From Serratia marcescens (GTDB lineage: Bacteria; Pseudomonadota; Gammaproteobacteria; Enterobacterales; Enterobacteriaceae), in assembly GCF_006715005.1 (NCBI RefSeq), contig NZ_VFMJ01000001.1, forward strand, positions 3,100,001-3,164,000: a stretch of 64,000 bases of DNA, given 5' to 3'. This document shows, piece by piece, positions 29,424 to 37,468 of the stretch (position 1 is its first letter; each line of letters begins with the position of its first letter). Both the position numbers and the translations under genes were made by a program. The notes under the pieces are model-generated. The model was given only the letters and a program-made list of their open reading frames with translations. It was not told where the DNA came from and searched no databases.

Positions 29424-30193
29424 TTACGCGGGGTGAATCCATAATGTTCGAAAATAGCGGCGGCTTCCGGGCTCTTCAGATAGGTATAGAAAGCGCTGAC
29501 CGCCGGAGTTTGACGATCTTTCACCATCGCCATCGGATATTCAACCGGTTTGTGGCTGTCTTCCGGGAACACGCCCACCACTTTCACCTTGTCGCTGGCG
29601 ACCGCATCGGAGCCGTAGACGATGCCGAGCGGCGCTTCACCGCGCTCCACCAGCGCCATCGCGCTGCGCACGTTGTTGGCGCGCGCCAGTTTCGGTTCCA
29701 GCGCACTCCAGGCGCCCAGATGCTCCAGCGCCTCTTTGGCGTAAATGCCGGCCGGCACGTGATCCGGATCGCCCACCGCCAGGCGGCCGCCGCTGAGCAA
29801 CTTGGTCCAGTCGGTCTGCTTGTCGATGGCGATCTTGTCTTGTTTATCGCTCTTGGCGGCGATCAGCACCAGCTCGTTGCCCAGCAGCGTGTAACGGGTA
29901 TCTTTCACCATCTGCTGCTTATCGATGGCGTAATCCATCCACTGCTGATCGGCGGAGATAAACAGGTCGGCCGGAGCGCCCTGCTCAATTTGGCGCGCCA
30001 GCGTAGAAGACGACGCAAAGGAAGAAACCACCTGTACGTCCTTGCCTTTTTGATATTGGGTGGCGATGTCCTGCAGCGCGTTGGTCAGCGACGCGGCGGC
30101 GAACACGGTGATCTTTTCCGCCGCCGAGGCCTGAGCCACCAGGCCCGATGCCAACACGATCCCGCCAACCCATTTGGTCCATTGCTGTTTCAT
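29420..30193 (-). CDS. modA: molybdate-binding periplasmic protein ModA
   Basis: A 257-residue protein with a Sec signal peptide (MKQQWTKWVGGIVLASGLVAQASA, cleaved before AEKI). The mature part has the oxyanion-binding FAAASLTNALQDIA and SSTLARQIEQGAPADLFISAD. The start at 30193 has GGAGA 7 bases upstream; an upstream in-frame Met is rejected. First gene of modABC, downstream of the ModE box. Confidence 0.97.
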   Translation of the reverse strand: MKQQWTKWVGGIVLASGLVAQASAAEKITVFAAASLTNALQDIATQYQKGKDVQVVSSFASSSTLARQIEQGAPADLFISADQQWMDYAIDKQQMVKDTRYTLLGNELVLIAAKSDKQDKIAIDKQTDWTKLLSGGRLAVGDPDHVPAGIYAKEALEHLGAWSALEPKLARANNVRSAMALVERGEAPLGIVYGSDAVASDKVKVVGVFPEDSHKPVEYPMAMVKDRQTPAVSAFYTYLKSPEAAAIFEHYGFTPRK

Positions 30194-30230
30194 TGTTTTT
30201 CTCCGCAAGTTAACGTGCATTATCACTCTT

Positions 30231-30254
30231 CGTTATATAAAAAATAATATAACG
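30231..30254. promoter_or_regulatory. ModE operator of modABC
   Basis: A 24-base palindrome with perfect arms CGTTATAT / ATATAACG, the textbook ModE site, 38 bases upstream of the modA start. Molybdate-bound ModE (gene at 36587) would repress the transporter. Confidence 0.92.
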
Positions 30255-30351
30255 TTGCGCGAAAGCTTGTCATGCGGTTTATCGGCAAAGCGTGAGATAA
30301 CTTGAGGAATGCCCGCCGGGCGATGCCGACGGGTATCGGGATGGGGAACGG

Positions 30352-30501
30352 TCAGTGCTGGGTGCGGTTTTCTTTCGAACGACCCACTTTGGAGAAGACG
30401 TTGAACACTTCGCCAAAACCGTAGATTAGACCGAGAATGATCGCCATGACCACCGGCACCATCACCACGGCGAATAACAGACTTTTCAATAATTCCAACA
30501 T
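30352..30501 (-). CDS. acrZ: AcrB-associated small membrane protein AcrZ
   Basis: A 49-residue protein with one membrane helix ([20 protein letters not shown]...) that binds AcrB in the AcrAB-TolC pump and tunes its substrate range. The length equals E. coli AcrZ. The start at 30501 is chosen over an in-frame Met 11 codons upstream. It sits upstream of modABC as in E. coli, but here it is separated from modE by a foreign operon. Confidence 0.93.
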   Translation of the reverse strand: MLELLKSLLFAVVMVPVVMAIILGLIYGFGEVFNVFSKVGRSKENRTQH

Positions 30502-30568
30502 GATAGCCTCGCTTAACTGCCCATTGAGCGGCAAATGCCTTTCACCGCATATCGGGTTATTCTAACCC

Positions 30569-30600
30569 AAAAAAATCGCTAAAACCGGAGTTATTTTAGC
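30569..30600 (-). terminator. terminator of the receptor/ABC/methyltransferase operon
   Basis: On the - strand GCTAAAA...TTTTAGC forms a hairpin followed by GATTTTTTT. A further 11-base stem (30618-30647, one G-T pair) lies just before it, right after the ATPase stop. Confidence 0.85.
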
Positions 30601-30647
30601 CAGCGAGGCGAAATTGTGATCGGCCAAACGTGCCCTTTTGACCGATC

Positions 30648-31436
30648 TCATCCTGCCGCAGGGTAATAGATCAGCGGCGGCGCATAGCCGTCGGGCGCTG
30701 CCAGCCGGGCCTCCACCCCGTATACCGCGCGAATGTGCTCCGGCGTCAGCGCCTGCTGCGGCGTGCCCGCCGCACAGATCCCGCCCCGCTGCAGCAGCGC
30801 GACCCGATCGCAATAACAGGCCGCCAGATTCAGATCGTGCAGCGTCACCACCACGCTGAGCTTCAGCCGCCGCAGCAAGGCCATAAACTGCTGCTGATGA
30901 GCGATATCCAGATGATTAGCGGGTTCGTCCAGCAGCAGCCACGGCGTTTGCTGCGCCAACGCGCGCGCCAGATGCACCCGCTGCCGTTCACCGCCGGACA
31001 GCCGTTGCCAATCACGATCGGCCAGGTGGCTGATGCCCACTTGTTCCATCGCCTGCCCGGCGAGGCGGCGATCTTCGGAGCCGAAACCGCGCCAGCGGCC
31101 GATGTGGGCCAGGCGCCCCAACAATACCGCCTCCTTCACCGGCAGCGCGAAGGCGCCGGGGGCGGATTGCTCGAGAAAGGCGATGCGCCTGGCGCGCTCC
31201 CGCGCGGAAAACGCGGCGATTTCGCGCCCTTCCAGCCAAACGCGGCCGCCGGCGGCGGGCTGCAGCCCGGCCAGCAGCTTGAGCAACGTGGATTTACCGC
31301 TGCCGTTGACGCCGAGCACGCCGGTGATTTCACCGGGCAAGGCGCAGAAACTGAGGTTTTCCAACACCGTGCGCGTGCCCGCTCGCCAACTTACCGCCTC
31401 GGCGCACAGACCGGATTGCGTTTTTTCAACCGTCAT
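30648..31436 (-). CDS. FecE/BtuD-type ABC transporter ATP-binding protein
   Basis: A 262-residue ATPase of the iron-siderophore/vitamin B12 importer family. It has Walker A GVNGSGKST (residues ~40-48), signature LSGGERQRVHLARAL, Walker B LLLDEPANHLD and the H-loop VVVTLHDLN. Last gene of a five-gene operon. Its ATG overlaps the permease stop (ATGA, 4 bases). The frame stays open far upstream inside the permease gene, but the start at 31436 is the one that fits the family. Confidence 0.93.
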   Translation of the reverse strand: MTVEKTQSGLCAEAVSWRAGTRTVLENLSFCALPGEITGVLGVNGSGKSTLLKLLAGLQPAAGGRVWLEGREIAAFSARERARRIAFLEQSAPGAFALPVKEAVLLGRLAHIGRWRGFGSEDRRLAGQAMEQVGISHLADRDWQRLSGGERQRVHLARALAQQTPWLLLDEPANHLDIAHQQQFMALLRRLKLSVVVTLHDLNLAACYCDRVALLQRGGICAAGTPQQALTPEHIRAVYGVEARLAAPDGYAPPLIYYPAAG

Positions 31437-32458
31437 GCATTGACCTTCCGATACAGCAACAGCAGGAATACCGGTACCCCCAACAGCGCCGTCAACACGC
31501 CGACCGGCAACTCGCGCGGGGCAAACAGCGTTCTGGCCAGGGTGTCCGCCGCCACGGCGAACAACGCGCCGCACAGCGCGCTGGCCGGCAACAGCTGACG
31601 ATGCCGCGAGCCGACCAGCCGCCGGGCGACGTGCGGCACCGTCAGCCCGATAAATCCCACCGCGCCGCTGAACGCGACGATCGCCGCCGTCAGCGCGGTG
31701 GTCATCACATACAACAACAGTTTCAGCGGGGCCACCGCCACCCCCAGCGAAGCGGCGGTCACGCCGCCGAACGCCAGCGCGTCCAGCTCCCCCGCCCGCA
31801 GCCAACAAAGCAGCAGCGTCGCCGCCAGCGCCAACCCGCACAGCCCGACCTGCGGCCAGCGCGCGTCGCTGAACGATCCCAGCAGCCAGAACATCACGCC
31901 GCGCGTGGCGTTGGCGTCCGCCTGCCAGAGGGTGATCAGCGAAGTCAACGCAGAAAGCAGCTGCGTCACCGCCACCCCGGCCAGAATAAACAGCGTGGAC
32001 TCCCCCTGCAGCGAACGCCCGGCCAGCAACATCACCAGCGCAAATGCCCCCAGCGCGCCGATAAACGCCCCGCCGGACACCGACAGCAGGCCGCTCCCCA
32101 GCCCCAATACCAGCACCGTTACCGCCCCCACACCGGCGCCGGAGGAGATCCCCAGCACCCAGGGATCGGCCAGCGGGTTGCGGGTCAGCGACTGCAGCAC
32201 GGTGCCCGCCAGCGCCAGCCCGGCGCCGGCCAGCGCCGCCAGCAGCGCGCGCGGCATCCGCAGCGACCAGATGATACGCTGATACACCTCGGCATCGGTC
32301 TGCGCACCGCCGCTGACGCCGAGCACGATGCGCCAGGCGTCGTGCCACGCGATCGGCGCAGGCCCCGACAAGGTGGCGCCCAGCAGAGCCAGCGGCAACG
32401 CCGCCGCCAGCAACAGCAGCCAGCCGGCCTCACGACCGGGCAGTAACCACCGGATCAT
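31433..32458 (-). CDS. FecCD-type ABC transporter permease
   Basis: A 341-residue permease of the BtuC/FhuB/FecCD family with about ten membrane helices. It has family motifs RMPRALLAALAGAGLALAGTVLQSLTRNPLADPWVLGISSGA (residues ~69-110) and GFIGLTVPHVARRLVG (~265-280). A single permease gene implies a homodimer. The gene starts one base after the methyltransferase stop. Confidence 0.93.
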   Translation of the reverse strand: MIRWLLPGREAGWLLLLAAALPLALLGATLSGPAPIAWHDAWRIVLGVSGGAQTDAEVYQRIIWSLRMPRALLAALAGAGLALAGTVLQSLTRNPLADPWVLGISSGAGVGAVTVLVLGLGSGLLSVSGGAFIGALGAFALVMLLAGRSLQGESTLFILAGVAVTQLLSALTSLITLWQADANATRGVMFWLLGSFSDARWPQVGLCGLALAATLLLCWLRAGELDALAFGGVTAASLGVAVAPLKLLLYVMTTALTAAIVAFSGAVGFIGLTVPHVARRLVGSRHRQLLPASALCGALFAVAADTLARTLFAPRELPVGVLTALLGVPVFLLLLYRKVNA

Positions 32459-32459
32459 G

Positions 32460-33233
32460 TTATTTCCAGCCTGCGATCACATAGTCGTCCAACAGCTGCC
32501 ACACCGTCCCCGCCTCGCTGAAACCGGCTTGTCTAAGCGCCGCGAGCTGGAAATCCACCGGCGTCGGCGGCGGCACCGGGCGGCCGGCGAACAGCGCGTC
32601 ACGCTCGGCCTGATAAGCGGCCAATGCCGGCGATTGCAGTGCGTTCGCGAACCAGCGATCCCAATCCTCGACGCCGTTGTCCCAGGCGCGTTGCTGGGTC
32701 TGCTCATCGTGCCGCTCGGCCAACGCCTTCAGCCGTGGCTGACGGTGGTCATAGCGCTGATGATCGGCATTGAGGAATACGCCGCCGTCGGCCAGCAGCT
32801 CGGCGACGTTGCGGTACAGCGCCAGCTGCTGCTCCGGCATCAGCCAGTGCAGCGCCGTGCTGGACACCGCCGCCTGCGGCGCGGGGCCGGACAATGCGGC
32901 AAAACAGGCCGGATCCGCCAGATCGGCCTGCAGAATGCGGATCCGATCGCCGTATGCCGCCAGCGCACCGCGCGCCACCGCCAGCAGCAGCGGATCGAGA
33001 TCGATGGCGGTCACCCTGGCCTGCGGAAAGCGCTGCAAAATGCGCAGGCTCAGCGATCCCGGGCCACAGGCCAGATCCACCACGTGAAAATCCTGGCCGG
33101 CAGCCAGCGCCAGCACCTCCAGTTGGGCGTTAAAACGCGCTTCCCGCTCGGCGATGTAGGCCGCCTGCTGGCGATCCCAGGCATCCAGCAGTGAAGAGAG
33201 CGAAGAAGATGAAGATAATGAAACGGCTGTCAT
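32460..33233 (-). CDS. class I SAM-dependent methyltransferase in transporter operon
   Basis: A 257-residue cytoplasmic methyltransferase. Motif I VVDLACGPGSLSLRIL is near residue 50, with TAIDLDPLLLAVARG and a motif resembling post-I (ILQADLADP) after it. A Ser-rich stretch (residues 5-13) begins the protein. The substrate is unknown. It sits between a periplasmic binding protein gene (one base gap) and a permease gene (one base gap), so it must be co-expressed with the importer. A role in modifying the imported ligand or a precursor is inference. Confidence 0.85.
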   Translation of the reverse strand: MTAVSLSSSSSLSSLLDAWDRQQAAYIAEREARFNAQLEVLALAAGQDFHVVDLACGPGSLSLRILQRFPQARVTAIDLDPLLLAVARGALAAYGDRIRILQADLADPACFAALSGPAPQAAVSSTALHWLMPEQQLALYRNVAELLADGGVFLNADHQRYDHRQPRLKALAERHDEQTQQRAWDNGVEDWDRWFANALQSPALAAYQAERDALFAGRPVPPPTPVDFQLAALRQAGFSEAGTVWQLLDDYVIAGWK

Positions 33234-33234
33234 A

Positions 33235-34230
33235 TCAAGGTTCCTTGTTGGAAAAAGTCGTAGCCTGCGGCGGCAAGGCCGCCAGGCCACGAATCAAACG
33301 GCCCAGCGCCGCCACGGTGCGGGCGGAAGGGTCCATGTCGTAACCGGGGAGGATCACGTAGCGCCGCTGACGCACGGCGCGCAGCGTCGCGGTCAGCGGG
33401 TGATGCTCCAGAAAGGCGATCTTGTCCGCTGCGCTGTCGCCGAAGCCGCCGCGCGGCAGATCGCCAAGCACGATCGCATCCGGATCGCGGGCGGCGATAA
33501 CCTCCCAGGATACCGTCGGCCACAGCTCGGGCCGATCGCCGAACAGGTTCTCGCTGCCGATGCTGCGGCTCAGCAAACCTGGTGCGCCGCAGCAGCCGGC
33601 CACGTAGGGCGTCTGCGTGCCGGCATACCACCACAGCAGACGCAAATGCGGCAGCGGCGCGCGCTGCGCCTCAAACGCCTGCAGTTGCCCGCGCAGCCGC
33701 GCGATCGGCGCTTCACCGGCACGGCTGACGTTGAAAATGCGCGCCAGCTCCCGCAGCTCGGAGAAGATGTCTTCAAACGTCAGCGCGGCGGCGATCGCGC
33801 TTTGCTGGCCGCTGCAGGCGCCGGGGGAGAGGTAAGTGCCGATGCCCCATTCCTCCAGACGCGCCCGATCGGGCGTTTCCGGGCTGTGCAGCCAGTAATA
33901 GCTGGCCGAATAGACAAAATCCGGCCGCATCAGCAGCAACGCTTCCGCCGTGGGCGGCGCCGGGCTGGCGGGCGCCCGCAGCGCATCGGCCGGCGCCGTC
34001 GGCGCGGGATCGCGCGCGCGGTCATACCCGACCACGCCGATCGCACGGCCAGCCAGCCCCAGCGCCAGCAGGTTTTCCAACGCCGGGTTGGCGTAAACCA
34101 GCACCCGCTGCGGTGGCTGCGGATAATCGCGCGTTACCCCGCAATTTTGCAGGCCGACGGCCTCAGCGTGCCACGGCACGCCCCCGCCCAATCCCAGGGC
34201 GCACAACAACGGATAAAGCGATCGTTTCAC
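33235..34230 (-). CDS. periplasmic substrate-binding protein (siderophore/B12/F420-0-like class)
   Basis: A 331-residue binding protein of the helical-backbone (FecB/BtuF) class. The proposed GTG start at 34230 gives a normal signal peptide (KRSLYPLLCALGLGGGVPWHAEA). An ATG at 34263, inside the receptor gene, is the alternative. The sequence NCGVTRDYPQPPQRVLVYANPALENLLALGL and the RPDFVYSASYY motif are typical. The mature protein has several cysteines, including a CC pair in VAGCCGAPG. The pattern resembles actinobacterial binding proteins annotated as F420-0-type more than FhuD or FepB (impression, not measured). The ligand is unknown. Confidence 0.82.
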   Translation of the reverse strand: MKRSLYPLLCALGLGGGVPWHAEAVGLQNCGVTRDYPQPPQRVLVYANPALENLLALGLAGRAIGVVGYDRARDPAPTAPADALRAPASPAPPTAEALLLMRPDFVYSASYYWLHSPETPDRARLEEWGIGTYLSPGACSGQQSAIAAALTFEDIFSELRELARIFNVSRAGEAPIARLRGQLQAFEAQRAPLPHLRLLWWYAGTQTPYVAGCCGAPGLLSRSIGSENLFGDRPELWPTVSWEVIAARDPDAIVLGDLPRGGFGDSAADKIAFLEHHPLTATLRAVRQRRYVILPGYDMDPSARTVAALGRLIRGLAALPPQATTFSNKEP

Positions 34231-34234
34231 GCCG

Positions 34235-36397
34235 TCAGAACCTGACCGACACGAAGGTTTCATAGCTGCGCGGCGGCGCGATCAGCGCCTGATCCGGGTA
34301 GGTGCGCTGATAGGCGTACAGCTGGTTGGTGGCGTTGCGAATGCGAAAACCGACATCGACGATCGGCGTCAGCTGATAGTCTGCCGCCAGATCGAGCGTG
34401 GTGTACGCGCGCATCTTGCGCCGGTTGGCGTCGTCGTTGTAGCTGCTGCCGACGTAGCGCAGCGAAGAAGCCAGCCCCAGGCGCGCCGTCGCCTGATAAT
34501 GCACGCTGAGGTTGGCGGTCCAGTCCGGGATATAGGCCGGGCGATTGCCGTTGTAGCTGCGCAGCGGGCTGCCGCCGCGATAGTCGTCGTAGCGGGCATG
34601 CGTGTAGGCGGCGTTGCCGGCCAGCTCCCAGCGCTCGTCGGGACGCAGCACCACGCCAAGCTCGATGCCGCGCGACGTCTGCCTGCCTACCGCGTTCAAC
34701 GCATCCGGCCGCTGCGCGTCGGGCACAAACAGGTTGTCCTTGCGCAGTTCGTACAGCGCCAGCGTCGCCTCGCCCTTGTTCCCCCAGAACTGCCCTTTGG
34801 CGCCGGCCTCCCACTGGCGCGCTCGCGTCAGCGGCAGATCGGTCTGCGTTGGGCTGAGGAAGAACAGATCGTTGCCCGGCTCCTGACCGGTGGTGTAGTT
34901 GGCGTAGAGCGTGAGGTTATCGGTCAATGCATAGCTGGGGCCCAGGCTCCAGGTGCTGAAAACATAAGTGTGGGCGCGGCTCTCTTCCTGCGGCCCCTGG
35001 AAGCGCCAGTCCATGTTCATATGGTTGTAGCGCAGCTGGCCCAGCAGCGCTAAACGCTCGGTCAGGCTGAAGCGGTCTTCAAGAAAGGCGGCGTACTGAT
35101 TCTGGGTGACGTGGCGCACCGGCGCACGCTGGCTGGCGGTGCCCTGAGCGAACGGCTCTCTGGGCGGCGCGCCGAGCGGTACGTCTTCGGAGCCAGGGAA
35201 ACCGTTCGAGTAGTACTGAAAATGCCGCTTACTCAGATCGAAGCCGACCAGCAACCGGTTATCGAAACCGGCGATGGCCCGATCGAACACCAGCGAACTG
35301 CGGTTGCCGATCAGATCGTCGTCGTGCGCCAGGGCGCCAAAGGAGTCGCGGTTGACGTCGCCGGGCCGGGCCGCCGCCGCGACGCGGAAACGCTCGACGT
35401 TGCGCCATTCGCGAAAGCCGCTGTAGTAATAGAATTGGTTATGCCACTCCACTTCGGGCGTCATAAACCAGTCCAGACTGGCCTGAAATGCGGTGGCGTT
35501 GCTCTGGATGCGGCTGTCGGTCAGGTTGTTGTAATTGATGTCACGCAGCTCGCCGGCAATGCGCCCGTCCAGCAGCGGCGTGCCGTAGTAAGGGTTGTTG
35601 GTGCGGTTGAGCATGCGGTCCAGGCTCAGCGTCAGCAACGCATCGTCCGTCAATTTAAACAGCAGCGAGCCGGAAACCCGCTTCTGCCGATCGCGTTCAT
35701 ACTGCACGTTGCTGCCGCTGTCGTTGCCGCTGACGTCCAACCGGTACGCCACCGCATCGTCCACCAGCGCGCCGCCGGCCCCCAGATGCAGACGCTGGCT
35801 GCGGTAGCTGCCGAAGCCATAATCAAGCTCAACCGGCTGGCGGCTGAAGGTCGGCCGCCGCGAGATCAGGTTGACGCTGCCGCCCGCGGCGCTCAGCCCG
35901 TTCAATGCCGATCCCGGCCCGCGCAGTACCTCGATGCTGTCGTAATGCGCCGGATCGCCCAGTTGCAGCGTGCTGCCGGGCATCTCTACGCCGTTATACA
36001 GCCAGGCGATCGGCCGAAAACCGCGTGCGGAAAAGTTGTTGGACAACGTTGGCGAAGCGACGCCGGACAGACCGGTGGCGTGCTCGACGGCGGCGGCCAG
36101 CGAGCGATCGCCCCGCTGTTGGATCGCCCGCGCGCTGATGATATCGACGCTGCGCGGCGTCTCCCGAGCGCTCAGCCCGAGCTGTGACGCGCTGCGGCTC
36201 ACGGCGTTCAACGCATCGTAACGCCCGGCGGGGGCTGCCGCCTCCACGGTGAGATGTTCTTCACATCCCGTGGCATTGCGGGCTTTATCGCAGTCGGCGG
36301 CGAAAGCCAGCGGCGCCGCCAGTGCACCGCCGACCCAGGCGGCGGCGAGGCATAAAGATTTCCTGGGCGCGTGAAGGCGCCGGCGTGTCGTACTCAT
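34235..36397 (-). CDS. TonB-dependent outer membrane receptor
   Basis: A 720-residue receptor of the siderophore type. It has a long signal peptide (cut near LAFAAD), a TonB-box-like EHLTVEA near mature residue 17, a plug domain (ETPRSVDIISARAIQQRG, then VLRGPGSALNGLSAAGGSVNLISRRP) and a 22-strand barrel ending in the C-terminal signature SYETFVSVRF (final Phe). Two Cys flank a short loop before the TonB box. The start at 36397 has AGGGA 8 bases upstream; a Met three codons earlier is possible. First gene of the five-gene operon that lies between acrZ and modE. The substrate is unknown. Confidence 0.9.
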   Translation of the reverse strand: MSTTRRRLHAPRKSLCLAAAWVGGALAAPLAFAADCDKARNATGCEEHLTVEAAAPAGRYDALNAVSRSASQLGLSARETPRSVDIISARAIQQRGDRSLAAAVEHATGLSGVASPTLSNNFSARGFRPIAWLYNGVEMPGSTLQLGDPAHYDSIEVLRGPGSALNGLSAAGGSVNLISRRPTFSRQPVELDYGFGSYRSQRLHLGAGGALVDDAVAYRLDVSGNDSGSNVQYERDRQKRVSGSLLFKLTDDALLTLSLDRMLNRTNNPYYGTPLLDGRIAGELRDINYNNLTDSRIQSNATAFQASLDWFMTPEVEWHNQFYYYSGFREWRNVERFRVAAAARPGDVNRDSFGALAHDDDLIGNRSSLVFDRAIAGFDNRLLVGFDLSKRHFQYYSNGFPGSEDVPLGAPPREPFAQGTASQRAPVRHVTQNQYAAFLEDRFSLTERLALLGQLRYNHMNMDWRFQGPQEESRAHTYVFSTWSLGPSYALTDNLTLYANYTTGQEPGNDLFFLSPTQTDLPLTRARQWEAGAKGQFWGNKGEATLALYELRKDNLFVPDAQRPDALNAVGRQTSRGIELGVVLRPDERWELAGNAAYTHARYDDYRGGSPLRSYNGNRPAYIPDWTANLSVHYQATARLGLASSLRYVGSSYNDDANRRKMRAYTTLDLAADYQLTPIVDVGFRIRNATNQLYAYQRTYPDQALIAPPRSYETFVSVRF

Positions 36398-36586
36398 ATG
36401 GAGCATCCCTGTGGTGAAATAAAAATCGGCCGCAGCCGGAATAAAGCTTTATCGTTTCTTGTTATGTTATATTATTACAATATTGCAATACCAGTCTTTA
36501 TTGCCCCGCTCTCCCACGCACGGCGTTTGGCGCTTTGCCGCCAAATCGGCGACAATAAGATTTTTGCTGCCGACAGGATGTGCGCT
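36398..36586. promoter_or_regulatory. divergent promoter region between receptor operon and modE
   Basis: An AT-rich core (36455-36490) with a perfect 10-base palindrome TATTGCAATA at 36479-36488 and TTGTTATGTTATA beside it. It would carry the promoters of both units. I see no good match to the Fur or ModE consensus, so the regulator of the receptor operon is not evident. Confidence 0.5.
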
Positions 36587-37378
36587 ATGCAGGCCGAAAT
36601 TCTTCTGACTCTCAAACTCCAGCAAAAGCTGTTCGCCGATCCGCGCCGCATCGCGCTGCTGAAACAGGTACAGCACACCGGCTCCATCAGCCAGGGGGCC
36701 AAACTGGCGGGCATCAGCTACAAAAGTGCCTGGGACGCCATCAATGAGATGAACCAGCTGGCGGAACAAACGGTGGTGGAACGCGCCACCGGGGGTAAAG
36801 GCGGCGGCGGCGCGCAGCTGACGCACTATGGCCAACGGTTGATCCAGCTGTATGACCTGCTGGGCCAGGTACAGCAAAAAGCTTTCGACGTGTTGCAGCA
36901 GGACGATCTGCCGCTCGACAGCCTGCTGGCGGCCATCTCGCGCTTCTCGCTGCAAACCAGCGCGCGCAATCAGTTCTTCGGCACCGTGATCGAACGCGAT
37001 CATCAGCAGGTGCAGCAGCACCTGGCGATTTTGTTGAACGACGGCACCACTCGCCTGACGGCGGCCATCACTCAACAAAGTGCCGACCGGTTGCAGCTGA
37101 CGCCGGGCAAAGAGGTGCTGGCGCTGATCAAGGCGCCCTGGGTGCGGTTAAGCGTCGAGACAGCGGAGCATGCCGGTGCGGATAATGCGCTGGCAGGCGT
37201 GGTAGCCGGCATTCAGCCAGGGGCCGAACACAGCGAGGTGCTGGTGACGCTGGCGGGGGGCGAAACCCTGTGCGCCACCCTCACGACGGCGGAGCTGCAG
37301 CGCCTGCAACTGAGCGTCGGCGCCGCCGTACACGCCCTGTTCAACGCCGACCACGTGATTGTCGCCACGTTGTGTTAA
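36587..37378 (+). CDS. modE: molybdate-responsive regulator ModE
   Basis: A 263-residue regulator. The N-terminal winged helix (SISQGAKLAGISYKSAWDAINEMNQL, ~30-55) and the ERATGGKGGGGAQLT wing are followed by two Mop molybdate-binding domains (SARNQFFGTV... and repeated LTPGKEVLALIKAPWVRL). It represses modABC and activates moaA when molybdate is bound; both target sites are seen in this window. The start MQAEILL matches E. coli. A terminator-like hairpin separates it from modF. Confidence 0.96.
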   Translation: MQAEILLTLKLQQKLFADPRRIALLKQVQHTGSISQGAKLAGISYKSAWDAINEMNQLAEQTVVERATGGKGGGGAQLTHYGQRLIQLYDLLGQVQQKAFDVLQQDDLPLDSLLAAISRFSLQTSARNQFFGTVIERDHQQVQQHLAILLNDGTTRLTAAITQQSADRLQLTPGKEVLALIKAPWVRLSVETAEHAGADNALAGVVAGIQPGAEHSEVLVTLAGGETLCATLTTAELQRLQLSVGAAVHALFNADHVIVATLC

Positions 37379-37379
37379 G

Positions 37380-37401
37380 CGCAACGTAACGTTGCGTTTT
37401 T
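37380..37401 (+). terminator. modE terminator
   Basis: The perfect arms CGCAACG / CGTTGCG with a 3-base loop are followed by TTTTT, directly after the modE stop. Confidence 0.75.
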
Positions 37402-37406
37402 GCTGA

Positions 37407-37435
37407 TTGACATCACCGTGCAATGCGCCTATTTC
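37407..37435 (+). promoter_or_regulatory. modF promoter
   Basis: Consensus -35 TTGACA, a 17-base spacer, then TATTTC, giving a start near 37442 in front of modF. It suggests that modF is expressed on its own here in addition to any read-through from modE. Confidence 0.65.
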
Positions 37436-37468
37436 TAAGGCAAATAATTGCAAAAAAAGGAACAGGTG

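Noticed and set aside
36455-36490. AT-rich palindromes before the receptor gene as a Fur or ModE box
   Set aside because: TATTGCAATA and TTGTTATGTTATA do not fit GATAATGATAATCATTATC, nor the CGTTATAT/ATATAACG arms seen at modA, so no regulator is assigned.
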